Source of the DNA: Betaproteobacteria bacterium
GTDB taxonomy: Bacteria; Pseudomonadota; Gammaproteobacteria; Burkholderiales; Burkholderiaceae_C
Length of the DNA stretch: 18,704 bases
Direction of reading: 5' to 3'
Assembly (NCBI GenBank): GCA_025354965.1
Contig: JANXLW010000242.1
Span: 1 to 18,704, forward strand
Shown here: one piece after another, positions 1-7,434 of the stretch
How the letters are laid out: each line of letters begins with the position of its first letter
Numbering within the stretch: position 1 is the first letter of the stretch
Made by a program: the position numbers and the translations under genes
The notes under the pieces: generated by a model
The model's database searches: none
What the model was told of the DNA's origin: nothing
Seen by the model: only the letters and a program-made list of their open reading frames with translations

Positions 1-123
1 AGATCTGCCGGGGGCTTGACCCCCCTAAAGAGTCGTTCAAGACCAGGACGTTGATAGGTCAGGTGTGGAAGCGCAGTAATGCGTTAAGCTAACTGATACT
101 AATTGCTCGTGCGGCTTGACCCT
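1..123 (+). rRNA. rrl: 23S ribosomal RNA, 3' end (partial)
   Basis: This is the last ~120 nt of large-subunit rRNA, cut by the window start. It carries the conserved 3' domain with its 'aggacgttgataggtc' and 'gtggaagcgcagtaatgcg' segments, and the closing strand 'gcggcttgacc' that pairs with the 5' end of 23S. The end at about 123 is placed by analogy with the E. coli 23S terminus (GGCTTAACCTT), so it may be off by a few bases. The 'ctaattgctcgtgcggcttgaccc' type of ending is familiar from Burkholderiales. Confidence 0.97.
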
Positions 124-161
124 ATAACTTTGATACACGAAAGTGCTATCAAGGAAGTTAT
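124..161 (+). other. Stem-loop just after 23S (rRNA processing stem)
   Basis: The first bases of the 23S-5S spacer form a long imperfect hairpin. ATAACT at 124-129 pairs with AGTTAT at 156-161, GATA at 132-135 pairs with TATC at 147-150, and CAC/GTG closes a GAAA tetraloop at 139-142. A single C and a GG are bulged on the 3' side. Its position suggests a processing or anti-RNase structure of the rRNA precursor (inference). The rest of the spacer, 162-268, has a small hairpin (TCTTGA 239-244 with TCAAGA 250-255) and no tRNA. Confidence 0.55.
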
Positions 162-268
162 GCCAAGTTGACGCATTCAAAATATCCAGCCAAAACTGGT
201 TCGTTAAATCGAAGCTGATTAGCTCTATAAATTGGTTGTCTTGACCCGCTCAAGATGACAAAAAGTTA

Positions 269-384
269 TGCCTGACGACCATAGCGAGGTGGTACCACTC
301 CTTCCCATCCCGAACAGGAAAGTGAAACGCTTCTGCGCCGATGATAGTGCGGATTCCCGTGTGAAAGTAGGACATCGTCAGGCT
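269..384 (+). rRNA. rrf: 5S ribosomal RNA
   Basis: This is a complete 5S rRNA of about 116 nt. The terminal helix I is visible as GCCTGACGA (270-278) pairing with TCGTCAGGC (375-383). Internal landmarks match the bacterial family: 'atagcgaggtggtacca', 'cccatcccgaac', 'agtgaaacgc' and 'cgccgatgatagtg'. It lies 145 nt after 23S in the same orientation, so it is the last gene of the rRNA operon. An open frame across this segment (from 268) is a shadow and not a gene. Confidence 0.96.
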
Positions 385-394
385 ATTAAACCGG

Positions 395-427
395 AAACGC
401 CCCATCAATCGATGGGGCGTTTTTTTG
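395..427 (+). terminator. Rho-independent terminator of the rRNA operon
   Basis: A 12-bp perfect stem, AAACGCCCCATC (395-406) with GATGGGGCGTTT (411-422), closes an AATC loop and runs into a T tract (420-426). It lies about 10 nt after 5S. The convergent acyl-CoA synthetase gene ends at 439, just beyond it. On the minus strand the hairpin is followed only by a weak T run, so it may also help end that transcript, but less efficiently. Confidence 0.92.
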
Positions 428-438
428 TCTGCAAATTT

Positions 439-2124
439 CTATTTTCCAATTCGTAGTTCGCGCCGAAGAATCTTTCCGACATTCGATTTTGGCAGGTCAT
501 CGCGAAACTCAATGTATTTGGGTCGCTTGTATCCAGTCAGGTTTTGGTGACAAAAACTGGCAACTTCATCCTCCGACAAATGAGGGTTGTCTTTGACAAC
601 AAAAACCTTGATGGCCTCTCCCTGTTTATCGTCGGGTACACCAATGACGGCGCACTCAAGTACACCATCACAAAGCGAAATAACATTCTCCAGTTCACTT
701 GGGAAAACGTTGAAACCACTCACCAGAATCATATCTTTCTTGCGGTCAACAATTGTTGTATAGCCGCGTTCGTCCATAACACCTATGTCGCCCGTGCGCA
801 TGAAACCATCGGCAGTAAATGCGAGCTTGCTCTCTTCCGGTTGCTTGTAATAACTCGCCATCACGTTGGGGCCTCTGATGCAAATTTCGCCCGACAGACC
901 CGGCGCCAGCGATTGCCCATGATCATCCTTGATGGCGATATCAATGCCTGGAAGCGGCAGTCCAATAGTGCCGGAAAATTGCTTCGACAGTACTGGGTTG
1001 TTGGTTCCAATGGCACAGGTCTCACTCATACCCCAGCCCTCGACCATGGCGCAACCGGTCACCTCCAGCCAGTGCTTGGCGGTGCCGGCCGATGCTGCCA
1101 TACCACCGGCTTGCGACACACACAAACTGGAAAAATCTATCGTCTTGAACTGCGGATGCTGAAGCAGAGCATTAAATAGAGTGTTAACCGCCGGCAACAA
1201 ATGAAAGGGTCGTTTCTTTAACGTCGCAACAAAGCCTCCAAAGTCTCGCGGATTTGGAATCAATGTCAAGTGCGAGCCCCATCGAATGGCCAAAAGTGAC
1301 AAAGTAAGCGCGAATATGTGATAAAGCGGCAGGGCCGCGATGCTATTGATTTTCCTGATGTCGCCAACACGGTCAAGCGCGGGTGTGAACCACGCCTGAG
1401 CCTGCATGACGGCGGCAACGATATTGCGGTGTGTCAGTACGGCCCCTTTGCTCAGTCCGGTGGTGCCACCGGTGTACTGCAAAAAAGCAATCGAATCCAG
1501 AGTACAGGCAGCCGACTTAAAGGGTCTGGTTGCACCAATAGAAATGGCCTGCGCGAAAGACGTGGCGGTTCGTCCCTCAGCGAGTGTCAACTCGTAAGCC
1601 GGTACCATTTTCGCAAGGTGTCTGACCGCGAAAGTGATCCACCTGCCGTACCAGAACCCGAGCAAATCGCCCATCGACGCCACCACCACATGCTTGATAG
1701 GCGTGCTATCAATGACTTCTGCGAGTATCGAGGCGAAGTTTTCAAGCACCACGATGACCGTTGCACCAGAGTCTTTGAGCTGATGCTCCAGTTCTCGTGC
1801 GGTGTACAGCGGGTTGACATTGACGCAGGTGTAGCCGGATCGCAAGACACCAGCCATGGTCACGGGGAACTGGGGAATGTTAGGCAGCATGATGGCGACC
1901 CGAGCATCTGGCTCCAGTCCTTTTCCTTGAAGCCATGCCCCCAAAGCGGCTGAGAGATGATCCAGCTGTTCATAGCTCATCCATCTTTCCATGCAAACAG
2001 AAAAAGGACTTTTTGCATTTTTCTGGAACGACTCCTCCAGCATGTGTATCAATGATCGATATTGCTCCGGGTTGACATCGTGCGCAACTCCCGGTGGATA
2101 GCTCTTAAGCCAGACTTTTTCCAT
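439..2124 (-). CDS. Long-chain acyl-CoA synthetase (FadD-like AMP-binding ligase)
   Basis: This is a 561-residue adenylate-forming enzyme that activates long-chain fatty acids with ATP and CoA to acyl-CoA, for beta-oxidation or lipid synthesis. Visible motifs are the P-loop-like YTGGTTGLSKGA (217-228), GWGMSET (363-369), the FadD signature region 440-479 with RTGD and DRKKDMILVSGFN, and the C-terminal catalytic lysine in NVGKILRREL (548-557). The length matches the family (~560). The frame is open up to 2244, but the start at 2124 is chosen because it has an AGGAG 7 nt upstream and an N-terminus that fits FadD. It follows the FFLEELY-motif gene by 46 nt in the same orientation and is probably cotranscribed with it. 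It is convergent with the rRNA operon. The exact chain-length preference cannot be read from the sequence. It resembles fadD, but a genome may carry several paralogues, so no symbol is given. Confidence 0.93.
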   Translation of the reverse strand: MEKVWLKSYPPGVAHDVNPEQYRSLIHMLEESFQKNAKSPFSVCMERWMSYEQLDHLSAALGAWLQGKGLEPDARVAIMLPNIPQFPVTMAGVLRSGYTCVNVNPLYTARELEHQLKDSGATVIVVLENFASILAEVIDSTPIKHVVVASMGDLLGFWYGRWITFAVRHLAKMVPAYELTLAEGRTATSFAQAISIGATRPFKSAACTLDSIAFLQYTGGTTGLSKGAVLTHRNIVAAVMQAQAWFTPALDRVGDIRKINSIAALPLYHIFALTLSLLAIRWGSHLTLIPNPRDFGGFVATLKKRPFHLLPAVNTLFNALLQHPQFKTIDFSSLCVSQAGGMAASAGTAKHWLEVTGCAMVEGWGMSETCAIGTNNPVLSKQFSGTIGLPLPGIDIAIKDDHGQSLAPGLSGEICIRGPNVMASYYKQPEESKLAFTADGFMRTGDIGVMDERGYTTIVDRKKDMILVSGFNVFPSELENVISLCDGVLECAVIGVPDDKQGEAIKVFVVKDNPHLSEDEVASFCHQNLTGYKRPKYIEFRDDLPKSNVGKILRRELRIGK

Positions 2125-2130
2125 GGTGAA

Positions 2131-2135
2131 CTCCT
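2131..2135 (-). promoter_or_regulatory. Ribosome binding site of the acyl-CoA synthetase gene
   Basis: The plus-strand CTCCT reads AGGAG on the minus strand, 6 nt before the ATG at 2124. It decides between this start and the longer open frame reaching 2244, which would overlap the neighbouring gene. Confidence 0.75.
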
Positions 2136-2170
2136 GTGCGTCTATTTTGACTCTTGACCATTTGTAGCCG

Positions 2171-2908
2171 CTACCGGGGTTGCCCCAGTATCTGCATGAT
2201 TTCCGTCTCGCAAGCGACAGCGTTGGCTTCAAAAAGCAGATCAATCAGCCTCGATTCACGCGCCAGGATGGTGGCAAGAAAATGGCCGGTTCCATTCCCC
2301 CCGCGACCCATTGCTGCAAAGGTGTCAAAGCCGGATTCAAGGAATCGCTGCAAGGACCCCAGCCCCGCAATTTTTGCCGGTCCGCGCATCATTTTGAGCG
2401 TGGTGTGAAGGCCGCGAGCTTTCGTCAGACGCTCCAACTCATGACCGATGTTCACGACAGCCCCCAGCTGAGCGCATCTGTCCGAATGGCGACCCACTGC
2501 CCGCCAAGCGCGCACGTAGCGCGCGACTTCGGGTGTGTCGGAGTTGGTCATCCAACTTTGGGCCATGGCCAGATCCAGTTCTTCCGTCAGGTGATGCAAT
2601 TGCGCTAGAGATACAGCGGTTTGCACAACTTGCTGTGGAAAGATGCGCTCCAGTGCTGCAGCAATGCGGGCAAATTGAGAATCGCGCTCAGAGTAATCTT
2701 TCTCGCTGTAGAGTTCTTCCAAAAAAAATAGGGTGGCAGGTTTGTAATGTTCCGAGTGAAGCAGGTCGAAGTAAGTGCCCGCAAATCGTCTGGCCTGAAA
2801 ATGCTTGATGTCGCCAACGGCACGGGTGAGTTCTGGATTGCTTGTGACGGCTTGCCGCAGAAGTGCGACGTGAATTACTGCGTCGCGAATGATTTTTGTG
2901 GCTTCCAT
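2171..2908 (-). CDS. FFLEELY-motif protein of unknown function
   Basis: This 245-residue, mainly alpha-helical soluble protein has no signal peptide or membrane segment. The conserved string FFLEELY is at residues 61-67, followed by an acidic/basic stretch (YSEKDYSERDSQFARI). I recall this motif as the name-giving feature of a proteobacterial family without known function. The C-terminal half has a glycine-rich turn (MGRGGNGTGHF) and a long final helix. The start at 2908 has no clear Shine-Dalgarno sequence, but homologues begin with a similar short lead before the helices. The downstream gene is a FadD-like ligase 46 nt away, so a role linked to fatty-acid handling is possible, but this rests on context only. 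The T8 run at 2721-2728 encodes the Phe-Phe-Leu of the motif. Confidence 0.8.
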   Translation of the reverse strand: MEATKIIRDAVIHVALLRQAVTSNPELTRAVGDIKHFQARRFAGTYFDLLHSEHYKPATLFFLEELYSEKDYSERDSQFARIAAALERIFPQQVVQTAVSLAQLHHLTEELDLAMAQSWMTNSDTPEVARYVRAWRAVGRHSDRCAQLGAVVNIGHELERLTKARGLHTTLKMMRGPAKIAGLGSLQRFLESGFDTFAAMGRGGNGTGHFLATILARESRLIDLLFEANAVACETEIMQILGQPR

Positions 2909-3047
2909 ATGGTTCTAGAGTCTATCTGGCCGCCGCCCAACTGTATCTGACGAGGTCAACACCACGACCATGACACCACAGGACAAATGGAGTCAAATCC
3001 GTATTCAAGAATCGATGCCAATGGAATAACAATAAACTACTCTGCAT
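2909..3047. other. Divergent intergenic region
   Basis: These 139 bases separate the minus-strand FFLEELY gene from the plus-strand CopD-like gene and must hold promoters for both directions. An AT-rich stretch lies at 3025-3047. I could not pair a convincing -35 with a -10 on either strand, and no operator palindrome stands out. Confidence 0.4.
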
Positions 3048-3524
3048 ATGTTTTACGCCACTCTAAAAACGATTCACCTGCTGTCTGTCATCGTCTGGGT
3101 TGGCGGCATGTTGTTTGTCCAGTTCTTTTTACGACCAGTTGCGGCCACACTGGCACCGCCCGAGCGGGTGCGTTTGATGCACGCCGTGCTGGGTCGATTC
3201 TTTAATGCAGTGTTGGTGGTTGCCGGGCTTGCCCTGGTCAGCGGATTGTGGATGATGGCGCGCACTAGCAGGGCAGTGGCGCAAACAGGGGTTAAGGTCA
3301 GCATGCCGATCGAGTGGATTGCAATGGCGGTGTTGGGGCTGGTGATGACAGGTATTTTTTGCTACATCCGCTTTGCACTTTACCAGCAACTCGCGCATGC
3401 GGTGACGGCAGCAGCATGGCCAGCAGGCGCTGCGGTACTGGCGAGAATTCGTGCCTGGGTCATCGTGAACATGGTCATCGGCGTGATGACCGTGGCAATT
3501 ACACTGCTGGGCGCTTCCAGTTGA
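3048..3524 (+). CDS. CopD-family small integral membrane protein
   Basis: This 158-residue protein has four predicted membrane helices (about 5-25, 52-72, 88-110 and 130-153). It opens with a histidine in the first helix (LKTIHLLSVIVWVGGMLF), followed by an R-P pair after the helix. This layout is typical of the CopD-like/DUF membrane domain, whose fuller members take part in copper handling; the short stand-alone versions are uncharacterised. No copper-binding Met/His cluster is visible apart from His10, so metal transport is not shown. The ATG at 3048 has no strong ribosome binding site, and an overlapping open frame from 2987 has no family support. The gene ends 10 nt before the efflux transporter, so the two probably form one transcript. 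Confidence 0.8.
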   Translation: MFYATLKTIHLLSVIVWVGGMLFVQFFLRPVAATLAPPERVRLMHAVLGRFFNAVLVVAGLALVSGLWMMARTSRAVAQTGVKVSMPIEWIAMAVLGLVMTGIFCYIRFALYQQLAHAVTAAAWPAGAAVLARIRAWVIVNMVIGVMTVAITLLGASS

Positions 3525-3534
3525 TGCTCCGCGC

Positions 3535-4773
3535 ATGAATCCCGATGCCCAAAATCTCTGGCGCGCACCGCGCTGGGCGCTGGCGATTTTGCTGGCGGTA
3601 TTGGGCATGCTAGGCCCGTTTTCCATTGATACGTACTTGCCAGCATTTTCGGGAATTGCACAGTCTCTGGGTGCAACCCCTGTGCAGATGCAGCAAACCC
3701 TATCGGCCTATCTGTTTGGGTTTGCTTTCATGAGCTTGTTTCATGGTGCAATTTCTGACAGTCTGGGGCGGCGCCCGGTGGTGCTGTGGGGTCTGGCTGC
3801 ATTCACATTGGCGTCCGCGGGATGTGCGTTGTCGCAAAGCATCGGTCAGCTGGTTTTCTTTCGGGCCATGCAGGGTTTGTCCACCGGGGCTGGCATTGTG
3901 GTGGCGCGAGCCGTAGTGCGAGACATGTTTGCGCCGACGCAGGCGCAGAAGGTGATGAGTCAGATCACCATCTATTTTGGTGTGGCACCAGCGATTGCGC
4001 CGATCATCGGTGGATGGTTGTTTGTGAACTTGGGTTGGCACAGTATTTTCTGGTTTTTGACGGCAGTGGGGGTCGCGCTGTGGATAGCCAATTTCAAACT
4101 GCTGCCCGAGACACTTCACATCACGCATCGACAGCCATTCAACACCCGCAATCTGTTGCAAGGCTATTGGCAACTGGGAATGGATCCGCGCTTCTTGCTA
4201 CTGGCGCTGGCCAGTGGTGTGCCGTTCAATGGCATGTTTTTATATGTTTTATCGGCACCGGTCTTTTTGGGTCAGCATCTCGGTTTGGCCCCAACCCAGT
4301 TCTTCTGGTTTTTTGTGCTTTCAATTGGTGGCATCATGGCTGGTGCGTGGGTCAGCGGCCGCATGGCTGGAAAGCTGGCGCCCAAGCAGCAGATTAGGTA
4401 CGGGTTTTTCATCATGCTGCTGATTGCAATCATTAATCTGGCAGCGAATATGTTATTCAAGGCCAATGTGACCTGGGCGCTTTTTCCGATTGCCATCTTT
4501 TCCTTTGGTTGGGCGATGATGGTGCCGGTGGTGACGCTACTGGTGCTTGATCTTCACCCCGAGCGACGTGGCATGGCGTCATCGCTGCAGGCATTCATCG
4601 CTTCAATGGCTAACGGCTTGGTGGCTGGCGTCATAGCGCCGTTGATCATGCATTCAACCGTATTAATGGCGGCGGTTTCGCTGGCCATGATGTGTGTCGG
4701 ATTGATCGCCTGGGTCTACGTGCATCGGCGCTGGCCGGACATCGGACGAACCGTCGCTCCTGCACTTTTCTGA
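3535..4773 (+). CDS. Bcr/CflA-type multidrug efflux MFS transporter
   Basis: This 412-residue inner-membrane proton-driven antiporter has about twelve membrane helices. Family marks are FSIDTYLPAF in helix 1 (29-38), the MFS motif A between helices 2 and 3 (DSLGRRP, 75-81), the motif B region FFRAMQG with Arg110, and APAIAPIIGGWLF in helix 5. The Bcr/CflA/TcaB subfamily (drug:H+ antiporter-1) exports drugs such as bicyclomycin or chloramphenicol; the substrate here is unknown. The length matches the family (~400). It lies 10 nt after the CopD-like gene. No dedicated regulator gene is adjacent. The 51 nt between its stop and the convergent lipoprotein gene show no clear terminator. Confidence 0.92.
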   Translation: MNPDAQNLWRAPRWALAILLAVLGMLGPFSIDTYLPAFSGIAQSLGATPVQMQQTLSAYLFGFAFMSLFHGAISDSLGRRPVVLWGLAAFTLASAGCALSQSIGQLVFFRAMQGLSTGAGIVVARAVVRDMFAPTQAQKVMSQITIYFGVAPAIAPIIGGWLFVNLGWHSIFWFLTAVGVALWIANFKLLPETLHITHRQPFNTRNLLQGYWQLGMDPRFLLLALASGVPFNGMFLYVLSAPVFLGQHLGLAPTQFFWFFVLSIGGIMAGAWVSGRMAGKLAPKQQIRYGFFIMLLIAIINLAANMLFKANVTWALFPIAIFSFGWAMMVPVVTLLVLDLHPERRGMASSLQAFIASMANGLVAGVIAPLIMHSTVLMAAVSLAMMCVGLIAWVYVHRRWPDIGRTVAPALF

Positions 4774-4824
4774 AGCCTTGCGGACACCGTAGCCACATGA
4801 AACGCTGCCAGCCCTATCCCCAAG

Positions 4825-5541
4825 CTAATTAATTTTTTGCGGTGCCTGCAAGACCAGATCGATACGCCGTTGAATGCGCGCGGCCGCATCAAGATCTCCA
4901 GCGTCAGTTGCACGCCTGCCCTGTAACCCTAGCCAGGCCACCAATGGGCGCCGCCACCCTTGGTTTGATGCTGTTTGCGTTGCCGCCACGATGTCTGCCG
5001 GCGTCAAACGACCGCTTTGAAGTAACACGCCAGCCGCCACCAACTGTGCCAGCGGGTCTTCCAGGGTAGCCAGTATGCTAATGGAATTTACCGAGCCTTC
5101 AGGCCGGTCGACGGCCGCCTTCATGACAAACTCGCGATGTTGTACGGGTAGCAACGCGGTGTTCAATCCTTCCCAGTGACCACTTAGGAAAGCCGCATAT
5201 GCTCGTTCTTGCAACTGAGCATCCGGTGCCAATGCCTGATAGGCGCCACAGTTGTCGAACTCCAGGCTGGCCACGCGGACCGCGCACCTCATCAGTTCAG
5301 CACGGGCAAGCAGGTCGGCGCGTCCGGTACTGGAAATCTCAAACTTGGCGCGGGCAAACTCGAATTCGGCAAGACGGGTATTGCCGTTCAGGTAAGCCGT
5401 TGAAAACCCCTTAAGCGCGGAAAATGCGTTGGCTTGCCAGTCGGGGGGCACCGGTTTGCTGGCACACCCGCTCAATAGCAGCGGCGCACTCAGCAGGGTC
5501 GCACAGATTAGCTGTGTAATCAAGGTCAGGTGGCGTGTCAT
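4825..5541 (-). CDS. Putative outer-membrane lipoprotein of the MCE operon
   Basis: This 238-residue protein starts with a short positive N-terminus, a hydrophobic stretch, and a lipobox LSGC with the acylated cysteine at residue 26. Residue +2 is Ala and not Asp, which favours sorting to the outer membrane. The mature part is helical and rich in Ala/Leu repeats, like a TPR-style solenoid. I do not recognise the family, and it lacks the typical look of PqiC/ABC-type transport auxiliary lipoproteins. Its start overlaps the stop of the MCE gene by 4 nt (ATGA), so the two are translationally coupled. This supports a role as the periplasmic/outer-membrane partner of the MCE system (inference). 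Confidence 0.8.
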   Translation of the reverse strand: MTRHLTLITQLICATLLSAPLLLSGCASKPVPPDWQANAFSALKGFSTAYLNGNTRLAEFEFARAKFEISSTGRADLLARAELMRCAVRVASLEFDNCGAYQALAPDAQLQERAYAAFLSGHWEGLNTALLPVQHREFVMKAAVDRPEGSVNSISILATLEDPLAQLVAAGVLLQSGRLTPADIVAATQTASNQGWRRPLVAWLGLQGRRATDAGDLDAAARIQRRIDLVLQAPQKIN

Positions 5542-6485
5542 GGCAGCTTCAACTCTACGTCACGCGCAAAAGGCCACTTGCGGTTGACCTCGTCCACCAA
5601 TTGAGTGACCTTGCGCAAGCTGACCTCCACTTCGGAGCGCAGAGCGCCCAGGTCGGTACTGGCCACACGTGCATTGGCGCTTACTGCTTGCGCTTCAATC
5701 AGCACGGCATCGACTTTTTGCAAACTTGCGCGGGCATCAGTCAGCACAGCCGTGAGTTGCGCAACTGCCGCCTGGGTGCCATCCATGACACCATCGACGC
5801 CGAAGACGCGTTGATCGGCCTTTGAAAGTAACGCGTTGGTGTGGTCCAGCGCATCGATGATTTTCTTTGCTTTGTCTTCGCTGCCCAGTGCAACAGTCAG
5901 AACGCCATAGCGCCCGCCCAGCCGCTCGGTCATGGTGCGCAGGTGAGCCAGGCTGGTGTTGATGCTGGAGTCAGGACCCGTCATGTTTCCCAGGTTTTCC
6001 AGCAACTCCCGGGTGGACGCCACTATGCGAGGAATTTCGGCACTGGTATCACCGCTCAGCACAGTCCGTTCCGAGTTCTCAGGCAGGGCAGGGTCTGTCA
6101 ATATGCCGCTGAACGCGCGTAAGCGGGTTTCGCCCACCATGCCGCGTTCCAGGGTGAAGATGCTGGAAGTGCGCAACCAGTGGGCGTCTTTGCGTGGCAC
6201 GTCGATCACCATGCGTGCCTTACCGTCGGCAGCCAGCTCGATGCGTCGCACGCGCCCAATGGGAAAACCCGAGAAGGTCAGATCCATGCCGACGATGACG
6301 CCCTCGGAGTCATCCGCGACCAGCACCAGTTGTTGTGTGCTCTCGAAAACACCGCGCGCGTACATCACATAAAACAGAAAGCTACACACCAGAAATGTGA
6401 TCAGGATCAGCAGGACGACGGCTCTGCGTTCGACGTGGGCTATGGTCGACGGGGACTGTGACGGGGTTTCGACTTGCGGTTCCAT
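5538..6485 (-). CDS. MlaD-like MCE-domain lipid transport protein
   Basis: This 315-residue protein has an N-terminal membrane anchor (about residues 21-43), then one MCE domain (about 48-130) with the VADDSEGVIVGMDLTFSGFP segment and an IGRVRRIEL strand. A long helical C-terminal part (about 140-315) follows and is rich in Ala, Leu, Val and Asp, suiting a coiled-coil or tunnel-forming region. MCE proteins form hexameric rings that carry phospholipids or other lipids between inner and outer membrane. It lies 15 nt after the MlaE-like permease gene and overlaps the lipoprotein gene by 4 nt. It is longer than E. coli MlaD (~180 aa) because of the C-terminal helices. The lipid substrate is unknown. 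Confidence 0.88.
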   Translation of the reverse strand: MEPQVETPSQSPSTIAHVERRAVVLLILITFLVCSFLFYVMYARGVFESTQQLVLVADDSEGVIVGMDLTFSGFPIGRVRRIELAADGKARMVIDVPRKDAHWLRTSSIFTLERGMVGETRLRAFSGILTDPALPENSERTVLSGDTSAEIPRIVASTRELLENLGNMTGPDSSINTSLAHLRTMTERLGGRYGVLTVALGSEDKAKKIIDALDHTNALLSKADQRVFGVDGVMDGTQAAVAQLTAVLTDARASLQKVDAVLIEAQAVSANARVASTDLGALRSEVEVSLRKVTQLVDEVNRKWPFARDVELKLP

Positions 6486-6500
6486 GTCTTTTGCTGCAAC

Positions 6501-7301
6501 TCAGATGTACTTGACAGCCAGGGAAGCGGCCTCGATCAATAGTAGTACTAAAAACAGGCGAGCCGCACCGGGTTGCACGGTGCTGCTGGTCGTCGGTCGG
6601 CGCGAATTCTCCAGTCTGGCAGCCATTGGTACCACAGCCACTGCCAGACTGAAGAGAATTGTTTTGAGTGCAAAGCCCAGAGTCACGGCCGGATCAAATA
6701 CCTGGCCGACGTTACGCGTGAAGCCCGGCAGCCCCCAGAGCGAAAAGCCGTGAACAGTGAGGTAGGCCAGTATCAGAGTAATCACACTGCTGACAATAGC
6801 CAGTGCCAATACTGAAAAGGCACTGGCCAGTGCACGTGGCACAAGCTTCTGACGCAAGTGGTCAAGAGTCATGCAGGCTGTCGCGGAAAGGTGGGTAAAT
6901 TGGATTTTGTCAGCTGCGCCAGAGTCCAAAGTCATCCCGGCGCGCAGCGCGACAAACAAGGCGGCCGATAGCGGTATGAGCTCCAGCACCAGCACGCGCA
7001 CCACCATCTGTAATGCATATTGCGACAGTCCATAGCTCAGTGCCGTGACCACCACAATTCGGATCAGCACCAGGCTGAGCAGTGCCGCCAGTGCCGTAAA
7101 CCATGGCAAAACCTGCCAAGTGCTGGAATAAATGTATTGGGACGTGGTGGCGCGGTTGGCCCGGTTGTAGCTCGAGGGCGAAAGCGTCATTACCAGCACG
7201 ATGGCGCCAAAGTAAAGCATGTGCCGCCAACTGGCTGCGCCGCGAAGTAGCGCACGCTCCCACGCGTCTGTGTCAAGGTGTCGTGAAATGCTTGGCGGCA
7301 T
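6501..7301 (-). CDS. MlaE-like ABC transporter permease of an MCE system
   Basis: This 266-residue inner-membrane protein has about five to six hydrophobic helices. The segment ELIPLSAALFVALRAG (107-122) matches the conserved MlaE coupling region (family form ELGPVLxALLVAGR), although it is diverged: the usual Gly after Glu-Leu is replaced by Ile. The C-terminal half shows the expected GLPGFTRNVGQVFDPAV loop and a final hydrophobic pair. Together with the MCE protein it would form the membrane core of a lipid transporter. The cognate ATPase (MlaF-type) is not encoded between the genes or next to them. The first gene of a three-gene minus-strand operon, it is divergent from imuA across 133 nt that contain the LexA box. 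Confidence 0.85.
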   Translation of the reverse strand: MPPSISRHLDTDAWERALLRGAASWRHMLYFGAIVLVMTLSPSSYNRANRATTSQYIYSSTWQVLPWFTALAALLSLVLIRIVVVTALSYGLSQYALQMVVRVLVLELIPLSAALFVALRAGMTLDSGAADKIQFTHLSATACMTLDHLRQKLVPRALASAFSVLALAIVSSVITLILAYLTVHGFSLWGLPGFTRNVGQVFDPAVTLGFALKTILFSLAVAVVPMAARLENSRRPTTSSTVQPGAARLFLVLLLIEAASLAVKYI

Positions 7302-7350
7302 GGCTGGATGATAGCGAGAAGTGGTCCTCGCTAAGCGGAATGACGCAAGT

Positions 7351-7379
7351 TTGATAAATCTATATACTGTATATTTATA
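7351..7379 (+). promoter_or_regulatory. Candidate sigma70 promoter of the imuA operon
   Basis: TTGATA (7351-7356) is a good -35 box. Seventeen bases later TTTATA (7374-7379) can serve as a -10 box, although it is weak. The -10 lies inside the LexA operator, the usual design of SOS promoters. Transcription would begin about 45 nt before the imuA start codon. Confidence 0.5.
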
Positions 7380-7386
7380 CAGTTAA
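7359..7386 (-). promoter_or_regulatory. Candidate promoter of the MCE operon overlapping the LexA box
   Basis: On the minus strand TTAACT (7386-7381) and TATAGA (7364-7359) are separated by 16 bp, giving a plausible sigma70 promoter about 58 nt before the permease start. The LexA palindrome lies almost entirely in the spacer, so LexA bound for imuA would also block this promoter. Both hexamers are imperfect, and this is a prediction. Confidence 0.35.
7365..7384. promoter_or_regulatory. LexA binding site (SOS box)
   Basis: The core CTGTATATTTATACAG (7367-7382) fits the gammaproteobacterial/betaproteobacterial consensus CTGT-N8-ACAG exactly, with an AT-only centre and TA on the left flank. It lies 50 nt before the chosen imuA start and overlaps the predicted -10. 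In E. coli and relatives LexA binds this motif and represses until RecA filaments trigger its self-cleavage. imuA-imuB-dnaE2 cassettes are known LexA targets in many bacteria. Confidence 0.93.
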
Positions 7387-7434
7387 ATATGAATTCTTTG
7401 ATTGTGTGTTTTCATCGTGTCGGGTTCCTTGTTT

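Noticed and set aside
162..268. tRNA in the 23S-5S spacer
   Set aside because: No cloverleaf, T-loop GTTCRA box in context, or CCA end can be built; only small hairpins are present.
268..456. 62-residue open frame across 5S rRNA
   Set aside because: It lies over the 5S gene and its terminator and has no protein-like composition.
544..1953. Two 211-residue open frames (544-1179 and 1318-1953) on the plus strand
   Set aside because: They are antisense to the acyl-CoA synthetase, whose motifs and length are convincing; the plus-strand translations show no domain.
7402..7434. Longer ImuA start at a TTG
   Set aside because: It adds eleven residues with no family support; the ATG at 7435 gives the expected N-terminus.
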